A stretch of DNA of 64,000 bases from Scylla paramamosain (Eukaryota; Arthropoda; Malacostraca; Decapoda; Portunidae). Location of the stretch: the NCBI RefSeq assembly GCF_035594125.1, contig NC_087180.1:15954115-16018114 (forward strand). The letters run 5' to 3'. The position numbers and the translations under genes were made by a program. Shown here piece after piece: positions 17,846-36,853 of this stretch. Under the pieces are notes generated by a model. The model was given only the letters and a program-made list of their open reading frames with translations, was not told the DNA's origin and made no database searches. How positions within the stretch are numbered: position 1 is the stretch's first letter; each line of letters opens with the position of its first letter.

Positions 17846-18299
17846 CTATCACCACCACCATCACCACCAAAACCAACAAAGACCGCAACAATTTACCTCA
17901 CATAAACTCGACTCCTCCTTATCCACACACACACACACGCACAAAAACACCCCCAAGAATAAAAAAAAAAAAAAAAAAACGAAAAATGAATAGAAAAACA
18001 AAAAGAAAAAAAAATCCCCTTATGGTTCTTAGTGTCTCTGGTACGTGGGAATATAAAAGAGTACGTGAGAGCGGCATCCGACCCTCTACCCTCGCCCTTT
18101 GAATCCCTTTCACGGCGCACAGAAAATACACAGAAATGCGTTCAAAATCCTTACAGTGGAGGGTGAACCTGTAATACGAATGTCTGTAATCCTTGGTATG
18201 AAAGCATCTCTCTGTCTTTCCCTCTGTGTGTTTGTCTGTTCCTTTGTTTGTCTGTGGGTTGGTAATGGAAATAAAAGTGATCTTCGTTATGGAAGTGTA

Positions 18300-19294
<995 letters not shown>

Positions 19295-19399
19295 GATTAG
19301 TATTAATAGCAACAGTAACAAAACACCACCAACATTGATAAGAATAATGATACAATAAAATATTCCTGTCTGCCTGCCAGCGTGCCTGTCCGACTGGCT

Positions 19400-19660
19400 G
19401 ACTGTGTGTCTGTCCGTCCGCCAGCTTACAGTGATCCCTCTCGGCAACCGGTTCATCAGGGAGAATGGGACAAACACTATTGCATTCTGCGTGCTCTCAG
19501 ATCCACGCCACAAAAAAAATGGGGCACAGATAAACCGGTTGATCGCCTCCTGACTTTGATATACGAGTAAGTTACTCTAAATATAGTGTAGTAGAGAGGG
19601 CCGCTTCTCTCGTGCAGTGCTCCACATGATAATTCTTGCCTCCACCCACGTGTGTCTTCG
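19400..19660. promoter_or_regulatory. complex island with two AACCGGTT sites
   Basis: AACCGGTT occurs at 19446-19453 and 19533-19540, within arms that are imperfect inverted copies (GGCAACCGGTTCATC and GATAAACCGGTTG). AACCGGTT fits the Grainyhead family consensus. CACGTG lies near 19650. Function is inferred. Confidence 0.25.
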
Positions 19661-19739
19661 ACTGACCGAAGGGAAGGTAAGGGAGGTAAGGTGTTGGGTT
19701 GAGGTCATATGTGTGTAGGTGAGGTTATGAAAATGAAAG

Positions 19740-20050
19740 GTTAGTACTTAGAATTGATTGATAAATTAAATTGATTGAAAAGAAGTGACTTATAAATTAA
19801 ACTGATAGAAAAGAACTGATTGATAGACTAAACTGACTGTAAAAAAAGAACTCGTTGATAAACTAAACTGAATTGATTGATAAACTAAAGCAAATGAAAA
19901 AGAACTCACAGATAAGCAAAGCTGACTGAAAGAATGCATTGCTACACTAAACTGATCGAAAAAAAAAATAAATTAAGAAAATGTATACCTATGATTGGTA
20001 GAGAAAGTACTGATTCACTGATAAACTGAGAGAAGACTGACATGAGAGGA
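19740..20050 (+). repeat. degenerate short-unit minisatellite
   Basis: Units of about 35-40 bases resemble ACTGATTGATAAACTAAAC followed by 'tgactgaaaaagaa'; roughly eight diverged copies. Confidence 0.65.
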
Positions 20051-20279
20051 AAAAGAAAAACATCATTGACAGGACATTAAAAGATTGCTAGGAAAAAAAA
20101 AAGTACCTCAAGAAGTTAATAATTCAATGACTGACCTGTAAAAAGACTGATGAAAAACGTCTGATTAATTTCAAAGAGATAAATGAAAAACCAGATGACG
20201 TTAATATAGATTACAGTTGAAGAGGATTTTATTTGGATTTTCCTTTCCTTTTTTCTTCCTTTTTCATTTCAAAGTAAAA

Positions 20280-20720
20280 AATCTAAAGGCGACAGAACCA
20301 AAAACCTACAAACACATTAAACAGAGAAACAAATATAACTTACACTTGATTCTTCACTCGAAACACAGTACGTAAAAACTATTAAATTTCCTACGATGAC
20401 AGCAAAATTTTAAGTGTGACAATACAAAAAAAAAAAAAAAAAAAAAACAGCAAACTAATTAAACAAGAGAAACATTAAACAGAGAAAGAAACATAACTTT
20501 ACACTTGATTCTTCACTCGAAACACAGTAAGTAAAAAAACTATTAAATTTCCTACGATGACAGCAAAATTTTAAGTGTGACAATACTAAAAAGAAAAAAA
20601 AAAAAAGAAAAAAGGCAGCAAACTAATTAAACAGGCAGACAAACACAAGTCCACCCATGATTCTTCACTCAAAACACACTACATAAAAAAAAAACCTATA
20701 CAATTTTCTACAACAACAAA
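20280..20720 (+). repeat. tandem triplication, period about 155
   Basis: CACTTGATTCTTCACTCGAA occurs at 20343 and 20502, and a diverged GATTCTTCACTCAAAACACA at 20659. The first two units agree over about 100 bases (through AAATTTTAAGTGTGACAATA); the third is older. Units are joined by poly-A runs. Confidence 0.85.
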
Positions 20721-20975
20721 CGAAAGAACAAAAACAGGACAAAAAAAAAAAGTAACAGACAGAGCACCATTAAAAAAAGAAAAAAAAATCACAACGACTC
20801 GAAGTAAACATTTCTACTTGATATTCGCGTGTCAGAATTAACTGGACCATCCCTTAGTTGTTGTGACAGTTAATGTTGTCTTGATGAAATAAGAGAATAA
20901 CAAAGGACATTTACTGCAGCAACAGGATAACAATGTCTTCGTGGTGTCTTTACTGCATCTGACACTGAGGCGACG

Positions 20976-21330
20976 AAGGAGGAGGAGGAGGAGGAGGAGG
21001 AGGAGGAGGAGGAGGAGGAGGAGGAGGAGGAGGAGGAGGAGGAGGGTGTACAAATAAAGAAAAGAAAAAAGAAAAATGAGGAAGAAAAAAAGGAAGAAGC
21101 AAATGAAGTGGAAAAAGAAGCAAAAAATGAAAAAAGAAAAAGGAAAGGAAAAGAAGCAAAAGAAGAAGAAAATGAAGGAAATCAGGCAAAAGAATCAAAA
21201 GAAAAGGACAAAAAAAAGAAGAGAAAAAGAAAAGAATAGGAAGAAGAAAAAAGGAATAACAAGACCAAGAACAAGACTAAATAAGAACAAGACCAAGAAG
21301 ACAAGGGGAACAAAAATAAAAAAAAAAAAG
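20976..21330. repeat. (GGA)n followed by A/G-only strand
   Basis: GGA 20976-21045, then 21056-21330 is almost entirely A and G with very few pyrimidines. Confidence 0.9.
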
Positions 21331-21439
21331 AATTAAAAAAATGAGGAAAAAAATATCCATAATTATCACCATCATCACTAGTAGTTTTCATCACCATCAC
21401 CACTATCAATACTACCATCACAAATTTTCTCATCACCAT

Positions 21440-21520
21440 CACTCATTACCACAAGTAACACGAAGGGAAGATCAAACAGCAGCAGACTTATTGGCCCTTA
21501 GAAGGCAGTTATACGAGACT
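21440..21520 (-). repeat. dispersed repeat family B, copy 3 (inverted)
   Basis: CAGCAGACTTATTGGCCCTT on the plus strand is the reverse complement of the core of the copy at 9597; the flanks agree more weakly. Confidence 0.5.

Positions 21521-27170
<5,650 letters not shown>

Positions 27171-27248
<78 letters not shown>
27171..27248. repeat. (GA)n
   Basis: About 39 uninterrupted GA units. Confidence 0.97.
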
Positions 27249-27251
<3 letters not shown>

Positions 27252-27449
27252 CAAGCGCCAAGACTGAGGAGGTAAAGTGAAAAAGATAAAATGAAAGAAA
27301 TTAAAGGAAAAAGAAAAAAAGGATAGGAAAGGAAAGTAAAATTTTAAATATAGTTCGTATGGAAAGGGAAAAAAGAGAAACTAATACAGAGTTAAAAATA
27401 AAGCTAACAATCGTAATAATACATAATCATAACAATATTAATTTTGTAA

Positions 27450-28190
27450 AGACTTCCTACGGTCCATTTTAGTATGATAGCAAACATAACTTAATACATT
27501 CTACTTACTAAATATACACAACTTAATATACATCGTAGGAATATAGTTTTTTTTTTCCTCACTATAATCAACGCCCTTTTAAATACAACCAAGATTTACA
27601 TTAAAGATTTATCCCTAACTTACTCAATAAATTACACTCACGCATTACATTTATACTTCTGCCTAACTTAATATACGACGTTTCATTAAGTTCACTCTCA
27701 AAAGCAGCATCAGATCCCCTTAAAGCATAACCAATATCCAAGTTTAACATTCATACCTAATTTACTCAGTCCTCCGTACTCACACATATTTACAACGTAG
27801 GATTATCTAAGTTTCATTCTCGCTAGTAATATCAAGCCTCTTTTAAACACAACAAGGGCCTAAATTCAATCTTCACACCTAACTTAATATTTTCACTAAT
27901 ACGCTTACTTAACACAACACACAACAGTTCATAACATTTTTCTTTCCTTCTTACCAACAATATCAACTCCCTTTTAAACATAACAAGGGCCTAAATTCAA
28001 TCTTCACACCTAATTTAATATTTTTCACCCACGCCTGTAACTAACTTAATAACTTGCACTCACACACGTATCTAGTAACTTAATATACACTGTCCGAGCA
28101 AGCAGTCATATCAAGTCACATTCTCCCCCAGCTGTAGCATCCAGTCTCTCCCTTAAAACCTAATCAAGACCTCACTTACTTAATTCCAAA
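27450..28190 (+). repeat. tandem repeat, period about 130-170
   Basis: Five units are marked by 'atcaacgcccttttaaataca' (27567), 'atcagatccccttaaagcat' (27708), ATATCAAGCCTCTTTTAAAC (27830), ATATCAACTCCCTTTTAAAC (27958) and a diverged copy near 28135. Units three and four share AAGGGCCTAAATTCAATCTT and the following 20 bases exactly. Confidence 0.8.
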
Positions 28191-28262
28191 ACCGTGCTGA
28201 GAATATGAAAAAAAAATCAACTAACAGGTGGGAAGGAGAGACAGGTGGGTGTGGGGCTGCGA

Positions 28263-28290
28263 AGGTAAGGTAACTTTAATTAACTTACCT
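28263..28290. other. imperfect palindrome
   Basis: AGGTAAG and CTTACCT arms flank an AT-rich centre containing TTAATTAA. It could bind a dimeric factor or be chance. Confidence 0.35.
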
Positions 28291-28475
28291 GGACAAATTA
28301 ATTAAATTCGCACATCTCTTGATTAAGGAGATGACACATTTTGTATATTTTTTTCTTTGTTTTTTTTTATTTCTATTATCTCTTTTACATATAAGGAGGA
28401 TGTGTTATTTAATTTTCACGTGTGCTTTGTTAATTAACGTTATTGTTCTTTATTAAGACTTCACATTATGTTAGG

Positions 28476-28478
<3 letters not shown>

Positions 28479-28530
<52 letters not shown>

Positions 28531-28577
28531 AAGATTACTGCGTTAGGAATTAGCAACTCCATTTGTAACTTCATTTG

Positions 28578-28661
<84 letters not shown>

Positions 28662-28875
28662 CTGTTACGTTGCACCGCACCTCCCCTTTCCTCTTCTCCC
28701 CTTTCCATGTCCCCATCCATCTCGGTAATCCAGTAATCCCCTCTGGCCGCAGCCGCCTCCTCCTCCTCCTCCTCCTCCTCCTCCTCCTCCTCCTCCTCCT
28801 CCTCCTCCTCCTCCTCCTCCTCCTCCTCCTCCTCCTCCTCCTCCTTCTCCTTCTCCTTCTCCTCCTCCTCCTCCT
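28479..28875. repeat. SSR cluster: (GT)n, (CT)n, (CTC)n
   Basis: GT 28479-28527, CT 28580-28659 and CTC/TTC 28756-28875 (about 40 triplets). Confidence 0.97.
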
Positions 28876-29871
28876 CTACCCACGTCATCTCAGTGCGGAC
28901 GACCATTCATCTCTGCATCTTAGCTTCAATCATTCCAGAGTAAACTGCAGGAGCTACTCACGCACACACACACACACCTGCATACAAACAATGGAGATGT
29001 ACTAATCTGTACACAATAGTATGGGTGAAAACGCACATACACATACATACGTGTCTATATGGACTACATACAGAAGGTATTCCTACGTACACAAGTACAC
29101 ACACACATTAGTGTTACACCAGTGGATGTATGTACGTATTTATATAAAAGAAAAATGTATAAGGAAAAAATTAAAAGGATATTCACTAGAACTTTCAAAT
29201 GTACACAATTATGCGATGAAATTTTAAAAGACACTTGACGAAACTCTCTGAAAAATACATTTATATTTTTGCATTTTAATGTGTGAATAATAATAAAATA
29301 AAATAAATAAAAAGAAAAGGACACGCAACAAAATAAAAAAAAAAATTCAAATCCTGAAGTTAATAAAAGTTAAAATTCACACCATTCTTTTTTTATTCAC
29401 TCTTTCCCTTTAAACTTAATTTCTTTACATACTCTTTTTTTTTTTTTACCTTCGCATACAGATTTTCACAATTTATTTCCCCGGTAAAGTTTAGGAGTCA
29501 GTTCTGGAAGTAAACTACAAGGTATATCTCATCACAAAACACACACTTTACACACCACTACTAAAATTCCCACTTAACTCCCCTCTCCCACTCCCCTCTC
29601 CCTTGATAAGCACACCTGATCACTGCATCTCCCTACCTTACCTGTCCACTCTCCTCTCCCCTCCCCTGGCCCATCTGTACCCCTTGATTCACCTGGAAAT
29701 TACCCGTCTGTCTCGCTTACCTGTCTCGTCTGCCTGTCTAAATCGCACGAAGTTATTTTTTCTGTACCTGGTCATCTCATCTCACCTGTCTCAGCTTGCC
29801 TACCTGGAGTGAAATGCTCACCTGGCAGTCACACTAATCACACGCTTCACACACCTTGATTGTGCCTCATT

Positions 29872-29875
<4 letters not shown>
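28876..29875. other. no gene seen; AT-rich then C/T-rich spacer
   Basis: Imperfect CA/TACA 28970-29110, AT-rich to 29500, then C/T-rich with many CACCTG and CCTGTC strings 29590-29830. Confidence 0.5.
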
Positions 29876-29953
<78 letters not shown>

Positions 29954-30012
29954 GGAAAAGAATACAAAAGTTTGGGTAGAGAGAAAAATCATATAGATAC
30001 AGAATAAGAATA

Positions 30013-30094
<82 letters not shown>

Positions 30095-30379
30095 CCCTCA
30101 CGCCTCTCCCCTTTCTCTTAACTGAAGGGAAATTCATGAAGTAAAGAAACGTTGGTGCCTTCCAGTGAAAAGAAACGCGACTTTCCAACAGTGAAATATT
30201 AAGAGAAATTTGTGGAAATGTAAAAGAAATGTGCATCTGGAATTACTGTTTAGAAATTACATGATTAAACCCAAGAAATCATTTACCTGAAGGCGGAGGA
30301 GGAGGAGGAGGAGGAGGAGGAGGAGGAGGAGGAGGAGGAGGAGGAGGAGGAGGAGGAGGAGGAGGAGGAGGAGGAGGAG
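29876..30379. repeat. SSR cluster: (CT)n x2, (GGA)n
   Basis: CT 29876-29950, CT 30015-30091 and GGA 30294-30379. Confidence 0.97.
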
Positions 30380-30414
30380 ATGATAAGGGGTCACTTAGAG
30401 ATTAACGGCCCAGA

Positions 30415-30620
30415 TACACCAAAATATGCCAAAAATATGCCGAAAAAACACACATTTTCCAAAGAAATTATAAAATACACCAATTTAAACCAAAAGGCGT
30501 CAAAAAATATACGAATTTATTCCTAAAAACGCAGAAAAACACCAATTTATACCAAAAATGCCCAAAAATAACAGAAATTCATGAACATAACACGAAAAAA
30601 ATACGAAAAATAAATTAAAC
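30415..30620 (+). repeat. A-rich degenerate short tandem repeat
   Basis: There are repeated 'acaccaatttataccaaaaatgcc'-like pieces (30415, 30475, 30540) with A runs. The order is irregular. Confidence 0.45.
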
Positions 30621-30849
30621 AAAACACCAGAGAAAACTAATGAAAAAAAAGGGAGACGTGACCAAAACGAAGCCAAAAATCAGCAATTCCAGGACCTTCT
30701 TCCCTTCAGCCTTAAGTAGACGAGAAAATCGAAATCCCAAGGGTGAAATATTTCGTAATTTTCATTCCCTTTTTCTTATAGCCATGCTAGTGAGAGTTCG
30801 TGGAGTCTTGTGCCTAATTTATATGATCATGGCGCCGCACTCTGAATAC

Positions 30850-31567
30850 CAAGAGGAGGAGGAGGATGTGGAGGAGGAGGAGGAGGAGGAGGGGAATGGT
30901 GGTGGTGGTGGTAGTGGTGGTTGTTGTGGTCGTGGAGAAGGCAGAGGAGATAGAGCAAAATAATTAAAGGTGAGACGATGGCAGAGGAGGAGGGGAGGAG
31001 GAGGAACTGGAGGAAAAGGAGGAGAAAGAAGAAGAATGCAAAGAAATGAGAAAATGAAAAATGGGAAAGGTAAGAAGAACGTATAAAAGAGGAAGAGATA
31101 TTCAGGGAGTAAAAAGGGAAGAAGGAAGAGGATCAGAGAAAGAAGAGAGAAATGAGAGAAGAAAGGAATAGGAGTAAAAATGGATGATAAAAGAAAGGAG
31201 GAGGATCACGGAAAGAGGAAGAGCTAAGAATGTGCAATAAAAGTAAGAGGCAAAAAGATTAAGAGGAAGAATAACACCACCAATGAAAAAATAAATAAAT
31301 AAATATAAAAAAAAGTAAGATGGAAGCAAATGAGAAAGAAAAAAAATTACAATAATATAAAACTGCAAAACACAGAATAAAAAAAATATTCACTCACAAA
31401 ATTAAAGAAAAACGTCAGTGAGATAAAAGGATGAAAAAAAAGTATTCTTATTATTAAACCTTCACAAAAAATATGAAATTGATAAAGAAGAAGAAAAAAA
31501 AGGAAGGAAATCATAAATACATAGATAAAGACAAGAAAATAAAAGAGAATTTAAAGAAAGGAGAGAT

Positions 31568-31568
<1 letters not shown>
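30850..31568. other. no gene seen; A/G-rich strand
   Basis: Interrupted GGA/GGT 30855-30930, then about 600 bases dominated by A and G on the plus strand. Confidence 0.6.
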
Positions 31569-31665
<97 letters not shown>

Positions 31666-32041
31666 ACTTGGTTACCTGCACCGTCACGCTTTTTCAACCC
31701 AAAGAAGGAAGACGAGGAGGAGGTGGAGGAGGAGGAAGAGGAGGAGGGAAGAAAGGGAAGGGAGTCAGAGAGGAGGGAGGAAATCAGGAGAGAGAGATCA
31801 GATGAAGGGAATGAGAAAGGATGAAGGAAGAAGAATAAAGAGATAAAGGAACAAGCAAGACTGTCTAGAAGAGTGGAAAAGTGTAAGGAATGTGTAAGAA
31901 AATTAGTGATAAAGGAGGAGGAGGAGGAGGAGGAGGAGGAGGAGGAGGAGGAGGAGGAGGAGGAGGAGGAGGAGGAGGAGGAGGAGGAGGAGGAGGAGAG
32001 TGTGTTTAAAAGTTTTCCTAAAAGACAAAGACTATGTTTAT

Positions 32042-32136
<95 letters not shown>

Positions 32137-32145
32137 TACACACAC
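31569..32145. repeat. SSR cluster: (GT)n, (GGA)n, (CT)n-(CA)n
   Basis: GT 31569-31663, interrupted GGA/GAA 31708-31745, GGA 31914-31999, and CT 32044-32117 joined directly to CA through 32145. Confidence 0.97.
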
Positions 32146-32204
32146 AATCCTCCATTCCCCTACCCCACACTACCCTCCCCTCCTCCCCTCTACCCCTCAC
32201 ACAC

Positions 32205-32435
32205 TCACCTGGACACCCTTAAAAGAGGGCCAATTAACTGAACACCGGCAGGTTAATGATCCAGGAGCTGTTACTTTTGTCTCCCCGGCCCAAATAAAAA
32301 AGGTCGTTTAAATTCCCACGCACACCTGTAACTAAATACTTGAATGACCGCGGCGTGGACTAATTAGAACAGGTACAGGAGTGCATACCTCTTTAGCACC
32401 TGAGTCAGCAGCGGCGCCCGACGGAACAGGTGATA
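32205..32435. promoter_or_regulatory. complex non-repetitive island, possible regulatory element
   Basis: It contains CCAATTAAC, GTTAATGATC, CTAATTAG, CACCTG and CAGGTGA in otherwise non-simple sequence with CpGs. No open frame. Inferred only from motifs and contrast with the surroundings. Confidence 0.22.
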
Positions 32436-32657
32436 AGGTTAAAAGGAGAGAGAGAGAAAGAGAGCAATAGAGAGAGAAAAGTAAGGGAGAGTGAATGAGA
32501 GAGAGTAAACTTCCAACTCACACTTACTCTCACAGATACATACACTCTCACACGCACAGACGTACACATACACACACACACACACACATGAAGGTGAAAT
32601 CGGCCTTTGACTAAAATAGGAGAAAAGTTTCATTTACTTGCTCTAGTTCACCTGTTG

Positions 32658-32659
<2 letters not shown>

Positions 32660-32737
<78 letters not shown>

Positions 32738-32871
32738 TTTGTTGACCTTTCTCTCCATTCCTCCTCCTTCCCACCCCCTCTACTCCAGCTTCTCCTCCTC
32801 CTCCTCCTCCTCCTCCTCCTCCTCCTCCTCCTCCTCCTCCTCCTCCTCCTCCTCCTCCTCCTCCTCCTCCT
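32660..32871. repeat. (GT)n and (CTC)n
   Basis: GT 32660-32737; CTC 32791-32871. Confidence 0.97.
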
Positions 32872-33588
32872 TTTCCTACTGTTCTCTCTACTCTCATCTC
32901 CTCTGTACTTATAGTCATAACTACAAGAAAATATCATATTACATAGTTTACATTGCATCATAACAAACAATTTTCCATCCATACCAAGCAGAGATTCTCC
33001 TTCAGAGATATAATAAAAATGCAAGGAGGGTCCCCGCTCACATCAATCCAGTCCACCTCAGTCACATTTTACGAGAGAATTAAAGCTGTGGTATCTTTTT
33101 TTCCGTCCCAGTGATAGCAATGATATTTCTTTCTTATTTTTCCCTACTGTTTTATTACATGCATCGCCTTCCCACACATACTTGATGACATCCACGTAAA
33201 AATACTGGCTGGGGGGAACAATGGAAGCAAGGAGAGGGAGAGAGAAAGAGAGAGCGAGAGAGCAGAAATAAAAAGGGCCACCAATGCAAGGGACATTAAT
33301 GAAATACTCCACATAATTGGTGACTTTGTAAATGCTGGAAATATTTCTCTCACGCTTAAACACTCCCATTGCTCGTGTTTTTTTTTTTTTTTCGTTTTTT
33401 TTTATGAATGGACAGTGATTTTTTATACTGCGCTTTTTTTTTAAGTATTTGATTTTTTGTTTACTTTTAAGCATGTCAGTGTTCCTCTATGCATTGTTTG
33501 TCTCTGTTTATCTATCATCATTATCTATCTGTCTCTCTATTGACTGTCTTCGAGTGGTACGAGTATAACTTAGTTGTGGTAGTGGTAG

Positions 33589-33589
33589 C

Positions 33590-33664
<75 letters not shown>
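33589..33664. repeat. (AGT)n
   Basis: About 25 AGT triplets following a GGTAGTGGTAGCAG lead-in. Confidence 0.97.
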
Positions 33665-33665
<1 letters not shown>

Positions 33666-34212
33666 TTTTCAACATTATCAACCTCATCATTACTATTATC
33701 ATCATTACCATCACCATCACCAACAATACCACATCTTTCACAACTCAGGCACCATCACCCACCCCACACAAACACACACACACACACACCACCTTACCTT
33801 ACCTTCCAGCCTTGCACCAACCCTTCACTCAGTCACCCTTGCATTCCCCACCAACGATCCATCTCCACACGACACCTTCACACTGCCTTCACAAGCAGGT
33901 GTATCACGCATCAGTATCAATCAGTCACAACCTCGTCAGACACGCCACTCACCTCCCCATCCATCATCATTTCCTACCAGCATCGTTGTTTAAGCAAGCA
34001 GATAATTGTTTTTTATATATTTTTTTCCTCTAACCGCCCTACTTAACAATGCAGTGATTTCTTGTGCACCTCCGTGTCTCTGATTACAGGTGGGTCTGTG
34101 CCGTGTTCAAGAGCCCCTCAGGTGATGCAGGGAAAGGTACACATTGATTGATAGGTAGATATGTAGACGGATAGGTAGGTAGGTTGGTATAGAGATAGCA
34201 AGAGATGTTTTT

Positions 34213-34463
<251 letters not shown>

Positions 34464-34671
34464 TAGACAGGTAGACACAAACAGACTGACAGAAAGGAGG
34501 AGGGCGGGGAGACGAAGGATTTCACCACTGATCTTTGACCCTGAGGTGTTGGGGGGAAGGAGGGGGCAAGGGAAAGGGGAGAGGCTGGGCAAGGGAGAGG
34601 AAAGGGAGAGGGGAGGAAGAGTGGTTATAATTCTAGTGTTATTATCTGGTGAAGTGATGGCTTACATGCGC

Positions 34672-34882
<211 letters not shown>

Positions 34883-35132
34883 TACATGAAAGATAAGAAC
34901 AGAAGAATTTCACTACAGTCTCTCCTCCTCACTTTCCCTCTCTCCTCTCCCTCCCTCCCTCCCTCCCTCCCTTCCTCATCCATCACTTCCCTCCCTCCTC
35001 CCTCAAGTTTAGTGATAATAATGGACCTTTATTTTCATCAGCCTCACACCTCCACCCTCCTTTTTGCTGCAGAGGAATTATGCACCTTGTGTCTTGGCTT
35101 GTACGACTTCTGTGTACTCTGTATGTGTGAGA

Positions 35133-35139
35133 GGTGGTG

Positions 35140-35229
<90 letters not shown>

Positions 35230-35320
35230 AAAAACGATAATAGTGAAGCTGGTAGTGATGGAAAACGAGAGAGAATGAGTTAGAGGTTTTTCTATCTATC
35301 TATCTATCTATCTATCTATG
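35133..35320. repeat. (GGT)/(AGT)n and (TATC)n
   Basis: GGT grading into AGT 35133-35228; TATC tetramers 35290-35320. Confidence 0.96.
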
Positions 35321-35477
35321 TAACTGACTGACTAACTATACAACTACCTAACTCAGTCTACCTGTCAGTCTACCTATATTCATTTATCTACAAATCTATG
35401 TATTCCCATATGTACGGGTATACATATTTTTTTTCCCCCTTTCTCGCCCCCCTTTTTTTTTTCTCTTTTTTCCTCCA

Positions 35478-35665
35478 AGCGGATTAGTTCGGAACCGGTT
35501 AACACGCTTGGCTCGCAACCCAAAGGTCCGGAGTTCAGATTCCCGGCCGCGGACAGAATGCTTGAGCTGGGTCGCCTTTAACACTGCAGCCCCGGCCGCC
35601 TTGCACTCAGAGGCACGTCCCACCAAGGTCCATAAGCACAAACATTTCTGTGCCTGATCTCAATC
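35478..35665 (+). mobile_element. tRNA-derived SINE-like element
   Basis: The segment has GGTTAACACGCTTGG, an anticodon-loop-like CTCGCAA (tRNA-Ala-CGC-like), then GGAGTTCAGATTCCCGG, a B box with a small insertion. The A box is degraded and the stems do not close. About 120 bases of GC-rich non-tRNA body follow. It abuts another dispersed repeat starting near 35690. Confidence 0.6.
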
Positions 35666-35694
35666 GCTTTTAGTCCTGAACTCTGAAATGCTCT

Positions 35695-35890
35695 GCTCTT
35701 TCACCACGTCTATTTTCAAAGGCTACAGAGACGATTTTCCGGGTTCTCAAGAGTGTTTTCCATGTCAATAATACATAGAAATCTTGCTAAGCTGTCACTA
35801 GGACCGTAAAAATACTCTTATATACCTGTATCACTTCAACTAGGGCCTTTTGAAAGTAGTGGAGGTGCGGCCAGAAGTGTTTGTGAGTGG
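35695..35890 (+). repeat. dispersed repeat family C, copy 1
   Basis: It contains TTCTCAAGAGTGTTTTCCAT, AATAATACATAGAAATCTTG, CACTAGGACCGTAAAAATAC and AGGGCCTTTTGAAAGTAGTG in order. The same block order is recognisable at 43240-43385. Confidence 0.55.
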
Positions 35891-36579
35891 TAGGCGAGGT
35901 TGGTAATAAAAGACGTGAGCCTGTCGCTTTCCAGGAATAGATCAAAAGTGATTGTAAAGAGAAGAAAGACTTCCATTCCAAGAGTGACAGAAAGCTAAGT
36001 GGTTTTAATGAAGAGAAGGTGAATAACTTGAAGAATTCCATTGATTATAAATAAAAAAGATAAGTCGTTTTAAAGAAAAGAAAAGGAAAGCATCAAAGAA
36101 CTCCACTACTGCAGGCAATACACGAGAACATACCGATTATAATATCAAAAGAGCAAATGAAAATAGATTATTGGTTTTAAGACAAGACAAACATAGCAAA
36201 GACCTCCACAACAGCTGACAACAAAAGAATTACCTTACACCAAACTACAAACTAAACCAATAAATCCAGACGCGCCTGATAATGAACGAGTAGTGAAGAT
36301 AAAAAATAACACAAATACATCAAACAACGCCCTGCAATTGACAGTAATCAGACTTTTATTAAGGAAAACACCGCAAGACCTACCCACCCCCACCACCACC
36401 ACCACCACTACCATGACCACGACCACGACTATCACTTCCGCTCCCTCCCTTCACCTGCCGCACCTGACTCCATGATTTACACCTGAAGAGTAAATTGGAT
36501 ACCGATTGTTCGCTCCCTTTTTCCCACCTTTATTTCCCACCTTTCAATGCCATCCTCACCTTTCGCTCCCCTTGCCGCT
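35891..36579. other. no gene seen; AT-rich spacer
   Basis: AT-rich with a short CCACCACCACTACC region 36385-36430; otherwise featureless. Confidence 0.5.
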
Positions 36580-36762
36580 CCAGATTTCTGTTTCCCCTTC
36601 ACCCCTTCCTCCCTTCATGCCGAGAAAAGAAAATCGTGTCTAACTTTTTTTTTCCTTTTTCCTTTTCGCCTTCTTTCCTTTCAGGTCGAAACAGAGGAAA
36701 TCTTTTTATTCTTTTTTTTTCCTTCACCCCTTCCTTCCCTTTAAGTAGAGATAGAGAAAATC

Positions 36763-36853
<91 letters not shown>

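Noticed and set aside
30640..30963. 107-residue frame with Glu and Gly runs
   Set aside because: The tail is imperfect GGA/GGT repeat, and the beginning has no recognised domain or splice context.
31551..32147. 198-residue frame combining Cys-Val/Arg-Glu, poly-Ser and Thr-His
   Set aside because: It is explained completely by GA, GGA and GT tracts and by the A/G-rich spacer.
35481..35550. A functional tRNA gene (Ala-like)
   Set aside because: The A box is degraded, the B box carries an insertion, and acceptor and anticodon stems do not pair; it fits a SINE head instead.
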